64,000 bases of DNA from Nodularia spumigena CCY9414 (GTDB taxonomy: Bacteria > Cyanobacteriota > Cyanobacteriia > Cyanobacteriales > Nostocaceae): positions 4,008,987 through 4,072,986 of the forward strand of contig NZ_CP007203.1 in the NCBI RefSeq assembly GCF_000340565.2, read 5' to 3'. Below are positions 17,679 to 27,285 of this stretch, piece after piece. The position numbers and the translations under genes are program-made. The notes below the pieces were generated by a model. It had not been told where the DNA came from and searched no databases. It worked only from the letters and a program-made list of their open reading frames with translations. The first letter of the stretch is position 1. Every line of letters starts with the position of its first letter.

Positions 17679-18722
17679 CTAATTATTGCCATAACGCCCA
17701 CTTAGAACACGTTCTAGCTGTTCAAAGTTTTCTAACACACGACCTGTCCCCTGCACAACACAACAGAGAGGATCAGCAGCAATGTGGGTGAGAAGCCCTG
17801 TTTCATGGCTAATTAGGGTCTCTATGCCTCTGAGCAAAGCACCACCACCAGCTATCATAATTCCTCTATCAATAATGTCTGAAGCCAATTCTGGAGGCGT
17901 GCGTTCCAGTGTCCGCTTCACAGCTGCAATGATGACTGATAGGGGTTCCAACATACATTCACGAATTTCTGCCCCTTTGAGTGTTACCGTTCTGGGTAAA
18001 CCAGAAAGCAAGTGTACGCCTCGGACTTCCATCATGGCCTCATTATCATGTTCAGTCGGATAAGCCGAACCAATGCGAATCTTGATATCTTCAGCAGTCC
18101 ATTCTCCAATCACCAAGTTATAGGCTTTTTTCAGATACATAATGATTGATTCATTTAGTTCATCACCAGCGACGCGTACTGATTCACTGATTACAGTACC
18201 CTGGAAACTTAACACGGCAACTTCTGTTGTGCCGCCACCAATATCCACAATCATATTGCCTGTTGCCTCGGAAACAGGTAGCCCGGCTCCGATTGCTGCT
18301 GCCATTGGCTCATCAATTAAATACACTTCTCTGGCTCCAGCTTCCACGGCTGCATTGGATATAGCCCGTCTTTCTACCCCTGTCACACCACTGGGTATGC
18401 CAATGACAATTCGCGGCGAAATCAGTGATTTCCCCCCGTTTACACGTAGAATAAACTCTTTTAACATCAGCTCGGCTATATCAGAATCAGAAATCACTCC
18501 ATCACGCAAGGGACGGAGGGCAATCACATTTCTCGGTGTCCGTCCGAGCATTTTTTTGGCTTCTTCCCCTACTGCCACTGCTATCTTTCTGTTTTGATCA
18601 ATAGCCACTACAGAAGGTTCTTGGAGTACAATGCCTTTACCAGATACATAAACTAGGGTGTTAGCCGTACCGAGGTCGATACCCATGTCCCATGATGAGC
18701 GAAAGTTCCTAAAAAGCCCCAC
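17679..18722 (-). CDS. mreB: Rod shape-determining protein MreB
   Basis: MreB is the bacterial actin homologue that forms membrane-bound filaments and positions cell wall synthesis. The 347-residue protein has the actin-ATPase phosphate-1 motif (DLGTANTLVYVSGKG), phosphate-2 (DIGGGTTEVAVLS) near residue 165, and the adenosine motif (IAGGGALLRGIE) near residue 288. It is the first gene of the mreBCD operon. In Anabaena, MreB is required for rod-like cell shape. All motifs are intact and the length is normal. Confidence 0.97.
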   Translation of the reverse strand: MGLFRNFRSSWDMGIDLGTANTLVYVSGKGIVLQEPSVVAIDQNRKIAVAVGEEAKKMLGRTPRNVIALRPLRDGVISDSDIAELMLKEFILRVNGGKSLISPRIVIGIPSGVTGVERRAISNAAVEAGAREVYLIDEPMAAAIGAGLPVSEATGNMIVDIGGGTTEVAVLSFQGTVISESVRVAGDELNESIIMYLKKAYNLVIGEWTAEDIKIRIGSAYPTEHDNEAMMEVRGVHLLSGLPRTVTLKGAEIRECMLEPLSVIIAAVKRTLERTPPELASDIIDRGIMIAGGGALLRGIETLISHETGLLTHIAADPLCCVVQGTGRVLENFEQLERVLSGRYGNN

Positions 18723-19055
18723 GCTTCTCTACGTCCCTTATTTGCTATACTTGTTTGCTAAAAACTGTTATAGTTAATAGTGCTGCATTTTATTATGTTT
18801 TTTACTGTGAGTTTAGCAGGCTAGCTATTTTATGAGAAACTTTAGCAATCCTTACTAGGTTTTAGCTGCCCATATTATTGAGATTCTCTAACTATTTCAA
18901 TATATCCCTATAGTTTTTTAATGGGTCCAATACATTTATCTCATTTTTCTACGCAGTTTTACTGTTAAGTTTTTAGCATATTTTTAAATAGCTTTACAAT
19001 TGGCTATGATTAAAATCAAAATATATCAGTATTTTTGTACTAAAAGGTCAGAGCC
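18723..19055. other. Divergent mreB/ssb promoter region
   Basis: These 333 AT-rich bases separate the mreBCD operon from ssb. Promoters for both must lie here. I see no strong palindrome, repeat or RNA-like structure. Confidence 0.5.
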
Positions 19056-19418
19056 ATGAGCATTAACATTGTTACCCTTGTTGGTCGTGTCGGCGGCGAT
19101 CCAGATATTAAATATTTCGAGTCTGGTGCGGTGAAGTGTAGATTAACCTTAGCAGTTAATCGGCGATCGCGTAAAGATGATAAGCCCGACTGGTTTACCT
19201 TAGAACTGTGGGACAAAACAGCCGAAGTAGCGGGTAATTATGTCCGTAAAGGCAGCTTAATTGGAGTCAAAGGTTCCTTAAAGTTTGACACATGGAGCGA
19301 TCGCCAAACAGGAGCCAACCGTTCTACACCAATTATTAGAGTAGATCAACTAGATTTATTAGGTTCTAAGCGGGATACAGAAAGCGGAATGGCAGATATG
19401 TCTTCAGAACACTTTTAA
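19056..19418 (+). CDS. ssb: Single-stranded DNA-binding protein (short type)
   Basis: This 120-residue protein is a single OB-fold SSB, with the opening NIVTLVGRVGGDPDIKYFES and conserved aromatic and basic residues (WFTLELWDKTAE, GSLKFDTW). SSB protects single-stranded DNA in replication and repair. It ends MSSEHF and lacks the acidic DDDIPF-type tip that recruits partner proteins in many bacteria. Cyanobacteria often have a second SSB, so this may be a specialised short paralogue. An AGGTCAGAG leader precedes the ATG. Confidence 0.9.
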   Translation: MSINIVTLVGRVGGDPDIKYFESGAVKCRLTLAVNRRSRKDDKPDWFTLELWDKTAEVAGNYVRKGSLIGVKGSLKFDTWSDRQTGANRSTPIIRVDQLDLLGSKRDTESGMADMSSEHF

Positions 19419-19440
19419 TCATTCATCATTGGCCATTATC

Positions 19441-19483
19441 AATAACCAATGACTAATGACCAATGACCAATGACTAATAACTA
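19441..19483. repeat. (ATGACCA)n-type tandem repeat between convergent genes
   Basis: Variants of the heptamer AATGACC/AATGACT repeat about five times between the ends of ssb and the SIMPL gene and just enter the latter's last codons. Together with the TCATTGGCCATTA sequence at 19,427 it can fold into a hairpin. Confidence 0.7.
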
Positions 19484-20220
19484 ATTTGTAGTGTCACCGA
19501 TGCTTCTACCTGCTGTTCACCACCAACTATCGGGGTGGAAGCATCAGCATTAGCTAACTTAGCAACCTCAGCACGCTGCAACATCGGTGGTGGGGGCGCA
19601 CTTGCACCATTAATTTGAATACCTACCACTTCCTGAGCCTGGAAACCCAGGGTACTCAAAACAGCATTAGCTTGTTGTTGAGCGTCTTGGGTGGCTTGTC
19701 TGAGTGCTTCTTTTTGAGCAGATGCGATCGCCTGATCATTAGCAACAAAACTAACACCGTTAATTTGCGTTGCACCGACCTTTACAGCTTCATCTAAAAG
19801 CGTACCCGCTTTATCAGTAGCAATGCGAAAACTTACAGTGTTATTAGCAGTATATCCAGTAATGCGTTGCACATTATCAGTGTAACTATAAACTGGATTG
19901 AGGCGGATACCAGTAGTTTGTAATTTTTGCACATTGCGGTTTTTCAGCAAAGCCACCACAGCCGATGACCGACGAGCCGCTTCTTCTTGTGCTAACTGTG
20001 CCGTTTTCCCCTGAACCTCCACGGAAAGACTCACTTGTGACAAAGTGGTAGGAATTGTTTCCACACCTCGACCGCTAACTGTCAGAGTTCGCAACAATTT
20101 TTCTTTTTCTTGAGCCAACCCAGACGGGATAAAAATTATACACAACAGTAAAGCTAATGGTAAAATTTTCCCACAGTTACCAACCCGCAACCGACAACCG
20201 GATAAAGCAGCTTCATACAT
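19474..20220 (-). CDS. SIMPL (DUF541) domain secreted protein
   Basis: From ATG 20220, which has an AGAGGAG ribosome binding site about 10 bp upstream, the protein has 248 residues. A signal peptide (ILPLALLLCIIFIPSGLAQ) precedes a SIMPL/DUF541 domain running to the C-terminus, with LTVSGRGVETIPTT at its start, TTGIRLNPVYSYTDN in the middle and ASVTLQISY at the end. SIMPL proteins form periplasmic or outer-membrane assemblies, often linked to oxidative stress tolerance. The gene is convergent with ssb. Family assignment is firm; its role here is unknown. Confidence 0.9.
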   Translation of the reverse strand: MYEAALSGCRLRVGNCGKILPLALLLCIIFIPSGLAQEKEKLLRTLTVSGRGVETIPTTLSQVSLSVEVQGKTAQLAQEEAARRSSAVVALLKNRNVQKLQTTGIRLNPVYSYTDNVQRITGYTANNTVSFRIATDKAGTLLDEAVKVGATQINGVSFVANDQAIASAQKEALRQATQDAQQQANAVLSTLGFQAQEVVGIQINGASAPPPPMLQRAEVAKLANADASTPIVGGEQQVEASVTLQISY

Positions 20221-20460
20221 AAAATTTGCACTCCTCTGAACAGAATTTACAGATGCTTGAAAAAAACGTATCAAGTGTAATTCACACTCAACAGGTATCT
20301 CTTAACTATCATCAACTCAGCACTTTATTTTACAGACGCGATTTACCGCGTTGCAGCACTTTCCATATGTTCTTAGTTTGACACTGCCATAGTCAGAAGT
20401 AGGAACGGTTACATTTTTGGCAACTAAAAAAAATCAATTAAAACTTGTGGAGACTCTGTG

Positions 20461-20874
20461 ATGGCATACTGGCTGCTGAAAACTGAACCAGAAAAATATT
20501 CCTACTTTAATTTAGAACAGGATGGTAGTACAGTTTGGGATGGGGTCAACAATGCTCTAGCGCTCAAACATTTACGGAATATGCTTCTTGGCGACTTAGC
20601 ATTCATTTATCATACAGGCCAAGAACGACAAATTATCGGTATAGCAGAGGTGGTAAGTCAACCTTATGCTGATCCAACCTTAAACGATGCCAAACGGGTA
20701 GTTGTGGATGTCAAGGCACTCAGAAGAGTCTCTGTACCCCTCCCACTATCCCAAATTAAGCAAAATGGACAATTCACAGACTTTGACTTGCTACGGCTTC
20801 CTAGACTTTCTGTTGTGCCAGTATCCGAATTTTATTGGCAACGCCTGATTTCATTGACTGACAGCACAAAATAA
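20461..20874 (+). CDS. EVE domain protein
   Basis: This 137-residue protein is an EVE domain throughout: it begins MAYWLLKTEPEKYSYF, followed by WDGVNNALALKHLRNM and FIYHTGQERQIIGIAEV. EVE domains belong to the PUA-like fold and can bind modified bases in nucleic acids; some take part in RNA modification and others are fused to restriction nucleases. No nuclease or methyltransferase neighbour is present, so this is probably the common housekeeping form. ATG at 20461 is chosen over the GTG three bases earlier. Confidence 0.93.
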   Translation: MAYWLLKTEPEKYSYFNLEQDGSTVWDGVNNALALKHLRNMLLGDLAFIYHTGQERQIIGIAEVVSQPYADPTLNDAKRVVVDVKALRRVSVPLPLSQIKQNGQFTDFDLLRLPRLSVVPVSEFYWQRLISLTDSTK

Positions 20875-20970
20875 TTTATTAAATATCTTAAAATATATGT
20901 TGTTTTCCATAAAGGAGTAAGAATAAAAGCAGGATTTTCGCAGAACACATTAGGATTTTTGCACAACATA

Positions 20971-22461
20971 ATGCAGTTTTTAGATGCAAGCAACGTATAT
21001 TTTCCCCTGCTGGCGAGTACAACAGAAACAGCAGACAGTTCAATGGTGATAGGTGCAGTATTACTGAGTTTAGTGGTAATCTATCTGTCCAGTAAACTGG
21101 GTGGCGAGTTATCCAACCGAGTAGGTTTACCGCCTGTCTTAGGTGAACTCTTAGGAGGTGTGGTTGTGGGCATCTCTGTTTTGCATCTGTTAGTTTTTCC
21201 TGAAGGTGGTACAGACAGTTCTAACTCTGTAATCATGACCTTCCTGCAAATTACTGCGGGTTTAACTCCTGAAGCTACCCCTGCCGTATTTGAGGCACAA
21301 TCAGAAGTCATTTCCGTTTTAGCAGAACTGGGTGTAATCATTCTGCTATTTGAAATTGGTTTGGAGTCGAACTTAAAAGACTTGATCTCAGTGGGGCCCC
21401 AAGCTGCCATAGTGGCGGTAGTGGGGGTAGTAGCACCTTTTACGGCTGGGACTGTGGGATTGATGCTTTTGTTTGGTGTCGGTGCTGTGCCAGCGATTTT
21501 TGCTGGGGCGGCTTTGACTGCCACTAGTATTGGCATTACTTCCAAGGTGCTGTCAGAATTAGGAAAACTTACCTCCAAAGAAGGGCAGATTATTCTAGGT
21601 GCTGCTGTCATGGATGATGTATTAGGAATCATCGTTCTCGCAGTAGTCGCCAGCCTAGCGAAAGATGGTGCAGTAGATGTGAGCAAAGTCATCTATCTAA
21701 TTATCAGCGCCAGTGGTTTTCTGATCGGTGCTGTCGTACTAGGTAATATTTTTAACAAGACCTTTGTGGCGATCGCTAACCAACTCAAAACACGTGGTGA
21801 ACTGGTGATACCAGCATTCATCTTCGCCTTTGCTATGGCATACTTGGCCTCAGTTATCCAATTAGAAGCAATTTTGGGAGCTTTTGCTGCGGGTTTAGTT
21901 TTAGAGGAAACCGATAAACGCAAAGAATTGCAAAAGCAAGTTATACCTATTGCCGATCTGCTAGTACCAATTTTCTTTGTGACTGTTGGGGCAAAAACCG
22001 ACTTGGGAGTCTTGAACCCAGCCATCCCCAGCAATCGCGAAGGTTTAATTATGGCAATTTTCCTGATCGCGGTGGCTATTATCGGTAAAGTAATTACAGG
22101 TTTCAGTGTCTTTGGTCAACCCCAAATCAACCGTTTAGCAATTGGTGTGGGGATGATTCCTCGTGGTGAAGTCGGGCTAGTTTTTGCTGGAGTCGGTGCT
22201 GCCAGTGGTGTTCTTTCTAAATCACTGGGGGCGGCAATTATCATGATGGTTATCACTACGACCTTTTTAGCTCCCCCACTTTTACGGTTCGTCTTTCCAG
22301 AATCAGACAAATTTGTACCCGACCAAGACAAACTGATTTTAGACAATGCTACGGGGACACCGTTGATGGTCGAAAAACCTGCATCGATAATGTCTACCGT
22401 AAATGATGCTAAAGATCGGGAAGACAACCCAAATTATGGGGATAATTCCCCAAAAACCTAA
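20971..22461 (+). CDS. Cation:proton antiporter, CPA2 family
   Basis: From ATG 20971 this 496-residue integral membrane protein has about 12-13 transmembrane helices and the CPA2 (KefB/NapA) pattern: GLPPVLGELLGGVVVG near the start, the paired acidic residues in AVMDDVLGIIVLAV that form the ion site near residue 215, and LEAILGAFAAGLVLEE. It has no TrkA-N nucleotide-binding domain; the C-terminus is a short hydrophilic tail. It exchanges Na+ or K+ for protons across the cytoplasmic or thylakoid membrane. The ion specificity cannot be read from the sequence. Confidence 0.92.
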   Translation: MQFLDASNVYFPLLASTTETADSSMVIGAVLLSLVVIYLSSKLGGELSNRVGLPPVLGELLGGVVVGISVLHLLVFPEGGTDSSNSVIMTFLQITAGLTPEATPAVFEAQSEVISVLAELGVIILLFEIGLESNLKDLISVGPQAAIVAVVGVVAPFTAGTVGLMLLFGVGAVPAIFAGAALTATSIGITSKVLSELGKLTSKEGQIILGAAVMDDVLGIIVLAVVASLAKDGAVDVSKVIYLIISASGFLIGAVVLGNIFNKTFVAIANQLKTRGELVIPAFIFAFAMAYLASVIQLEAILGAFAAGLVLEETDKRKELQKQVIPIADLLVPIFFVTVGAKTDLGVLNPAIPSNREGLIMAIFLIAVAIIGKVITGFSVFGQPQINRLAIGVGMIPRGEVGLVFAGVGAASGVLSKSLGAAIIMMVITTTFLAPPLLRFVFPESDKFVPDQDKLILDNATGTPLMVEKPASIMSTVNDAKDREDNPNYGDNSPKT

Positions 22462-23070
22462 GTAAATTAAGGGACTAGGGACTGGGGTCTAGGGTCTATA
22501 GGGTCTCACAAAGTGTGTTTCTCATCTTCCATCCCCACAGACCATTCCCTAGTCGCAGGAAACATAATCCCTCAAGCTCCGTCGTTGGAGACTGTGAATT
22601 TGAGTTTTTGTCTCACCACTATTCGCATTCAAAATGTTATATTTTGCCAGTCTTACCCTGCTTTATAATGTTAATTTAGATACTTTAAAGCAATTAGCCA
22701 TCAGTGACAGCAAGTTTAATCACATCATTGCAGTTTTTCACTGAAAACATTGATTGCCAGACAGCCATTACACAACTGTTCCCCAATAATAAGGCTAAGT
22801 GAAGCATCACTGACCAAGATTGAATGAGTTTGGTTAATTATGGTGATACTCTTGTTGCATCTGAAATACTTTGCTCTCGTGAATATTATATCCTGATAGG
22901 ATGGCAAAGTTAGAGGGAATACTAGCAATTTAAGCCATTAATTGTGTCTTTATACCAGCACAAAAGTCACAAAAGTATCAAAGAGAAAGATTAGGTTGTA
23001 ACAGTGTGACGATTAGCCAATATGTTGAGATATTGATGGCTCCCATGAACGCGAATCAGGAGAAAGGATT
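22462..23070. other. Intergenic region, 609 bp, upstream of the amidase
   Basis: Its first 45 bp are GGGACTAGGG/GGGTCTAGGG-type short repeats after the antiporter. The remainder is AT-rich and noncoding in appearance. A minus-strand open frame of 67 codons at 22725-22928 has no protein-like pattern. The promoter of the amidase gene is expected near its 3' end. Confidence 0.5.
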
Positions 23071-24996
23071 GTGAAATTACACTGGTTACTACCCAGTACT
23101 GTAGGAAGTATCGTCTTACTATCGTCGCCGGCTGTAGCAGCAAAACTGGAATCTTGGCGTTTTGATGCCAATCAAAATCGTCTGGAAATTAACACAAACA
23201 GCGCTGTTCAACCCCAAGCACAACTGATATTCAACCCTACGCGTCTGGTCATTGATTTGCCCAGCACGACCTTTGGGCTGCCGCAGTTCACACAGCCCGT
23301 AGGTGGTGCGGTTCGTGCTGTCCGCGTGGGGCAGTTTGATCCACAAACAACGCGCCTAGTTGTTGAACTCAGTCCTGGCTATACCCTAGACCCCCAGCAG
23401 GTGCAATTTGAAAACGTGAGTGCCAGTCGCTGGAGGGTAAAATTACCAACACCAACACCAGAGGCTAGGGTTGAGCGTAGCCCTTCGCGTAGCTTGCCCC
23501 CACAGGCCCAAGCAGCATCTTCTGCCAGAAATATCTACAATGTAGTCACCCTGGACTCTGATGCTAATACCAAACCGGAGTTCTCTAATCAAGTTGCCCA
23601 ATCCACACCAGGAAGAACTCAAATTGAGAACTTACAGGTAACAGGGGATGGGTTGTTTCTGAGGACTAATGGTGGCAATCCTCAAGTTAAAATCAATCGC
23701 AGCCGCGATCGCAATACCATTTTTATGGATATTGCCGACGCGAGTCTGTCGCCTAGTCTGACGCAGCTAAATCAAGAAATTAACAGACATGGCGTGAGTC
23801 GCGTCGAATTGACTGCTTTAAACAGCCAACCACCTGGTGTCCGCATGACCTTGCGGGTAGACAAACGCAGCCCAGACTGGCAAGCAACCAGTAGTAGCGC
23901 TGGCGGTTTGGTGGTTTTACCCTCTCGTGTGGTCAGATTACCAGGAAACAATTCCAACAATTCGCAGAACAACGGTTCCCCACCCCCAACCACTCGCAAC
24001 CTACCAGTTGCCATTAATTCGCCAGCCATAATTCAGTCTGTGGAATTGGCTAATAATGATACGCAGTTACTGATTAGAGGCGATAAAACAGTAAATGCCA
24101 CGAGTGGATGGGATAGATCCTCTGGTTTGTTCCGAATCACTATTCCCAATGCTAAGTTAGCTGCCAACGTTACAGGCCCAAATTTTAGTGCCAATAGTCC
24201 CATCCTTCGAGTACGCTTGCAACCTCAAGACAATACAGTAGTTGTCTTGGTGCAAGCAGCCACGGGAGTACAAATTGGGGAACTAAACCAAGTCAGCAAC
24301 CAGCTTTTGGCTCTACAATTACAAGGGTCTCGTCAGGCTAGGGTTTCACCCCCAGTGGCTTTCCCACCCCTACCACCACCAACTCAAGGGCAACTACCAA
24401 GTCCAACGGCTCCTCCCCCACCCAGATCCCAGCCTGCGCCACGTCCAGTACCCAAAACCAGAGCAATAGTCATGATTGACCCTGGACACGGTGGTAAAGA
24501 CCCAGGTGCAATTGGTATTGGCAGCCTGCGTGAGAAGGATGTAATTTTGCCAATTAGCAAAAGAATAGCCGCGATTTTGCAGCAAAATGGTGTACAAGCA
24601 GTATTAACCCGTGATTCAGACTATTTTGTCAGCCTGCAAGGACGAGTGGATTTGGCAGACCGAGCTAACGCTGATTTATTTGTCAGCATCCATGCTAATG
24701 CTATCAGTATGAGTCGTCCGGATGTCAATGGTTTGGAAACATATTATTACGACAGTGGTCAGAGTCTAGCTAGCTCGATTCATAGCAGCATTACTCAAAA
24801 TGTGACTATCAGAGATAGAAAGGTGCGGCGAGCCAGATTTTATGTCCTCAGAAAAAGCTCTATGCCCTCAGTTCTGGTGGAAGTGGGTTTTGTTACAGGT
24901 GCAGAGGATGCGGCTAGGCTCAGAACCACAGCTTACCAAAATCAAATGGCCGATGCGATCGCTCGTGGTATCCTCCAGCATCTACAACGAAGATAA
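23071..24996 (+). CDS. amiC: AMIN-domain N-acetylmuramoyl-L-alanine amidase
   Basis: This 641-residue cell-wall amidase cleaves the amide between MurNAc and L-Ala. It starts at GTG with an AGGAGAAAGGA ribosome binding site. A signal peptide is followed by AMIN domains near residues 25-125 and probably 315-420, which localise to envelope or septum, a proline-rich linker near 430-460, and a C-terminal Amidase_3 domain. Zinc ligands and catalytic residues are visible: DPGHGG near 469, the Glu in REKD near 487, SIHAN near 545, and VEVGF near 613. Homologues in Anabaena make the septal nanopores needed for cell-cell communication and heterocyst differentiation. Anabaena 7120 has two such genes in tandem; here there is one. 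A GCGTAGC-type repeat lies in frame near residues 135-142. Confidence 0.95.
   Translation: MKLHWLLPSTVGSIVLLSSPAVAAKLESWRFDANQNRLEINTNSAVQPQAQLIFNPTRLVIDLPSTTFGLPQFTQPVGGAVRAVRVGQFDPQTTRLVVELSPGYTLDPQQVQFENVSASRWRVKLPTPTPEARVERSPSRSLPPQAQAASSARNIYNVVTLDSDANTKPEFSNQVAQSTPGRTQIENLQVTGDGLFLRTNGGNPQVKINRSRDRNTIFMDIADASLSPSLTQLNQEINRHGVSRVELTALNSQPPGVRMTLRVDKRSPDWQATSSSAGGLVVLPSRVVRLPGNNSNNSQNNGSPPPTTRNLPVAINSPAIIQSVELANNDTQLLIRGDKTVNATSGWDRSSGLFRITIPNAKLAANVTGPNFSANSPILRVRLQPQDNTVVVLVQAATGVQIGELNQVSNQLLALQLQGSRQARVSPPVAFPPLPPPTQGQLPSPTAPPPPRSQPAPRPVPKTRAIVMIDPGHGGKDPGAIGIGSLREKDVILPISKRIAAILQQNGVQAVLTRDSDYFVSLQGRVDLADRANADLFVSIHANAISMSRPDVNGLETYYYDSGQSLASSIHSSITQNVTIRDRKVRRARFYVLRKSSMPSVLVEVGFVTGAEDAARLRTTAYQNQMADAIARGILQHLQRR
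23474..23493. repeat. GCGTAGC palindromic repeat inside the amidase gene
   Basis: The motif GCGTAGCCCTTCGCGTAGC, otherwise found only between genes in this window, lies within the amidase coding sequence and adds residues SPSRSL between the first AMIN domain and the next region. The insertion keeps the frame. Confidence 0.6.
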
Positions 24997-25381
24997 GTCA
25001 ACAACTCAGTACTAATATCCTGGCTAATTGAATTTCATTGTTTCACTTGTCGGCGGTCAGCCCCACGTCTGTAATCTTGGATTCGGCGTGGGATGAAAGC
25101 TAATTCTCATTCACTCCTGTCTAGTGTCATCTCATCCTGGAATCACAAGTTGTTTCGACCTGAATTAGGATGACAAAATTCAAACAATGTGATAATTTTG
25201 AACGCCATTAGCTGTAGCTTTAATACCAGCAAACCATTTTTTTGGATGCAAAGGAAATTCTGATCTGTGAAAGCCGCAGGTCAGAATTTTCTTTTCAAAT
25301 CTGAAGTTTAGGCGTTACGAATTACAAATTTTCTGCTACATTTTGTATTTTATATCCCAAAACACCAATCAATATCTACCT
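24997..25381. other. amiC-murI intergenic region
   Basis: This stretch of 385 bp has no convincing gene. A 6-bp inverted repeat (CCCACG/CGTGGG) at about 25,061-25,092 could form a weak hairpin. The gap matches the place where Anabaena 7120, as I recall, has the tandem second amidase upstream of murI. Confidence 0.45.
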
Positions 25382-26236
25382 GTGTATTCATCATCGATCT
25401 TTGACGACCATCTTGCAGATAAAGAGCCTCAACGCGCCCCCATTGGCGTTTTTGACAGTGGTGTGGGTGGGCTGACAGTACTGCGACAACTTTATCGCCA
25501 TTTACCCAATGAATCTATTATTTACTTTGGAGATACAGCTCGACTGCCTTATGGCATTCGTACACAAGTAGAAATTTTACAGTATGTGCGCGAAATCCTC
25601 AACTGGATGCAACAGCAACGTGTAAAAATGGTAATTATGGCCTGTAATACTAGTTCTGCCCTCGCACTAGAAATAGTCCGAAGGGAGTTTAGTCTGCCGA
25701 TTATCGGAGTCATCCTACCAGGGGCTAAAGCAGCAGTACAGCAAGGAAAACGTATCGGTGTCATTGCTACCCCAGCCACAGCTAAAAGTAATGCCTATCG
25801 CCATGCTATTCTCGAAATGGATGCTAATGTCCAAGTTTGGCAAGTCAGTTGTCCTGAGTTCGTGCCACTCATTGAGCAAAATCGCATCAATGACCCTTAC
25901 ACTACTGAAGTAGCACGCTCATATCTAGAGCCGTTAATACAGCAAGAAATCGATACATTGGTCTACGGCTGTACCCATTATCCCCATCTTGCACCAATAC
26001 TGCGATCGCTTCTCCCTTCTCAAGTCAAACTAGTTGACCCAGCTGTTCACGTTGTGGCCGCTTGTACTCAAGAGTTAGAATTACTCGGATTAACTAATAC
26101 ACACCCCCCACTACCAACTCGCTTCGCTGTTAGCGGTTGTCCACAAAAGTTTGCCAAATCTGGTGTACAGTGGCTAGGCCACACTCCCACAGTTGAGAAT
26201 GTGGATTTCACTGATACCGCCGTTTCCCAATTTTAA
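25382..26236 (+). CDS. murI: Glutamate racemase
   Basis: MurI makes D-glutamate for peptidoglycan. The two catalytic cysteines are present in MACNTSSA and VYGCTHYP, and the substrate-binding opening IGVFDSGVGGLTV is intact. Starting at GTG 25382 (reading VYSSSIFDDH) gives 284 residues and a normal N-terminus; a TTG at 25343 in the same frame would add 13 residues without a ribosome binding site. It follows the amidase in the same direction, consistent with a cell-wall gene neighbourhood. Confidence 0.96.
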   Translation: MYSSSIFDDHLADKEPQRAPIGVFDSGVGGLTVLRQLYRHLPNESIIYFGDTARLPYGIRTQVEILQYVREILNWMQQQRVKMVIMACNTSSALALEIVRREFSLPIIGVILPGAKAAVQQGKRIGVIATPATAKSNAYRHAILEMDANVQVWQVSCPEFVPLIEQNRINDPYTTEVARSYLEPLIQQEIDTLVYGCTHYPHLAPILRSLLPSQVKLVDPAVHVVAACTQELELLGLTNTHPPLPTRFAVSGCPQKFAKSGVQWLGHTPTVENVDFTDTAVSQF

Positions 26237-26293
26237 TCGCCATTCATCATTGCTGATTATTTTCAGTTTTGCCTTCTGCGTAGTAGTGCTAGC

Positions 26294-26491
26294 CTATTGA
26301 CTATTAACTACCTCAGTCACATGAGAAGTTACTGAAACATCTAGCTCGTGTTTTCCTGGGTTAGTCCCAGGTAAATTTCTAGGAGCAGATTTTTTGCCAG
26401 TTCTCTTGGCCAGCGCTAATAATAAGTAGACTGTAAACAAATATCCAGCAGCTAAAATAAAAGTCAACATAGGCATCTTCCCGTAAATCAT
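26294..26491 (-). CDS. Small single-pass membrane protein, unknown function
   Basis: This 65-residue protein has one clear transmembrane helix (LTFILAAGYLFTVYLLLAL, residues 9-27), followed by a basic stretch (AKRTGKKSAPR) and a hydrophilic C-terminus. The positive residues after the helix suggest that the C-terminus is cytoplasmic. It is convergent with murI. I do not recognise a named family. It is too short to be sure, but the helix and start context support a real gene. Confidence 0.55.
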   Translation of the reverse strand: MIYGKMPMLTFILAAGYLFTVYLLLALAKRTGKKSAPRNLPGTNPGKHELDVSVTSHVTEVVNSQ

Positions 26492-26676
26492 CGTTCTACC
26501 AGCACCCTTCTTAATGGAATATGTAATTTTTTTTAATTAGAAAAAATTCAACCAACCAAGTGGATCCTTGATGGCTGTAGTTTGCTATACTAAAATCTCC
26601 CGTAAATTTACAAATATCTACGGTCAGCTAAATAATTATTGAATTGAGTTTTTTGCAGACCACACACACCACAACA

Positions 26677-26733
26677 GTTAAATTGCTAAACAGCAATATT
26701 AACTGCACTCCTCAGCAGTCTACTGAGTCTGCA
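26677..26733. other. Two adjacent hairpins, candidate structured RNA
   Basis: GTTAAATTGCT pairs with AGCAATATTAAC across a 4-base loop (26677-26703). Directly after it, TGCA..CTCAG pairs with CTGAG..TGCA (26704-26733). Consecutive stems in a long gene-free region suggest structured RNA or a regulatory leader. There is no family match from memory. Confidence 0.3.
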
Positions 26734-27285
26734 TTATTTATGGGCATACCTCTATGACCAGAGCAGCCTTAGCGTTCAACAAACACTAACACCTTGTAGC
26801 GAATAACCATAAGGATACCGCAAAGCTCCACATCAGGAGGCTTAATTGCCGTGGAAAGAACAAAGAAATAATTTTCTTAATTCTTAACTGACAGCGACGA
26901 CTTATTTTAGACACTCAATACCCAATAAGTGAAATTACCTAAAGGCGATTTACCTTTGGAAAAAGAGTGATGAAAAATTTTAAATCCCTATATTTTAGCG
27001 TAACACAATGATCCTGAGTTTTCAGCCAAGTTTGGGGTTAAATTTGAAAATTTCTAGATAGCTCAAAACCAGGCTGCGAGGACTTAGCCATCCCTTGGTA
27101 TTAGTTAGTGTATACTTTCCCACTTGGATTTAAATTAAATATTTAATACTTTGTATTCTTTGTTACTTAAATTACTTATGAACAAAAATTCATTTCTGGA
27201 AAAAAACAGCAATATCCTGGTAATAGAGTCTTTACATAAAACACAAGAGGTAGTGTTCTCTCAAAAATATACAAAAAATATTAAG

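Noticed and set aside
22725-22928. Minus-strand frame of 67 codons upstream of the amidase
   Set aside because: No protein-like pattern, and it lies in the expected promoter region of the amidase.
26740-26900. 6S RNA or tmRNA in the gap before sds
   Set aside because: I could not find a rod-like 6S fold or the tRNA-like ends of tmRNA; recorded only as unexplained.
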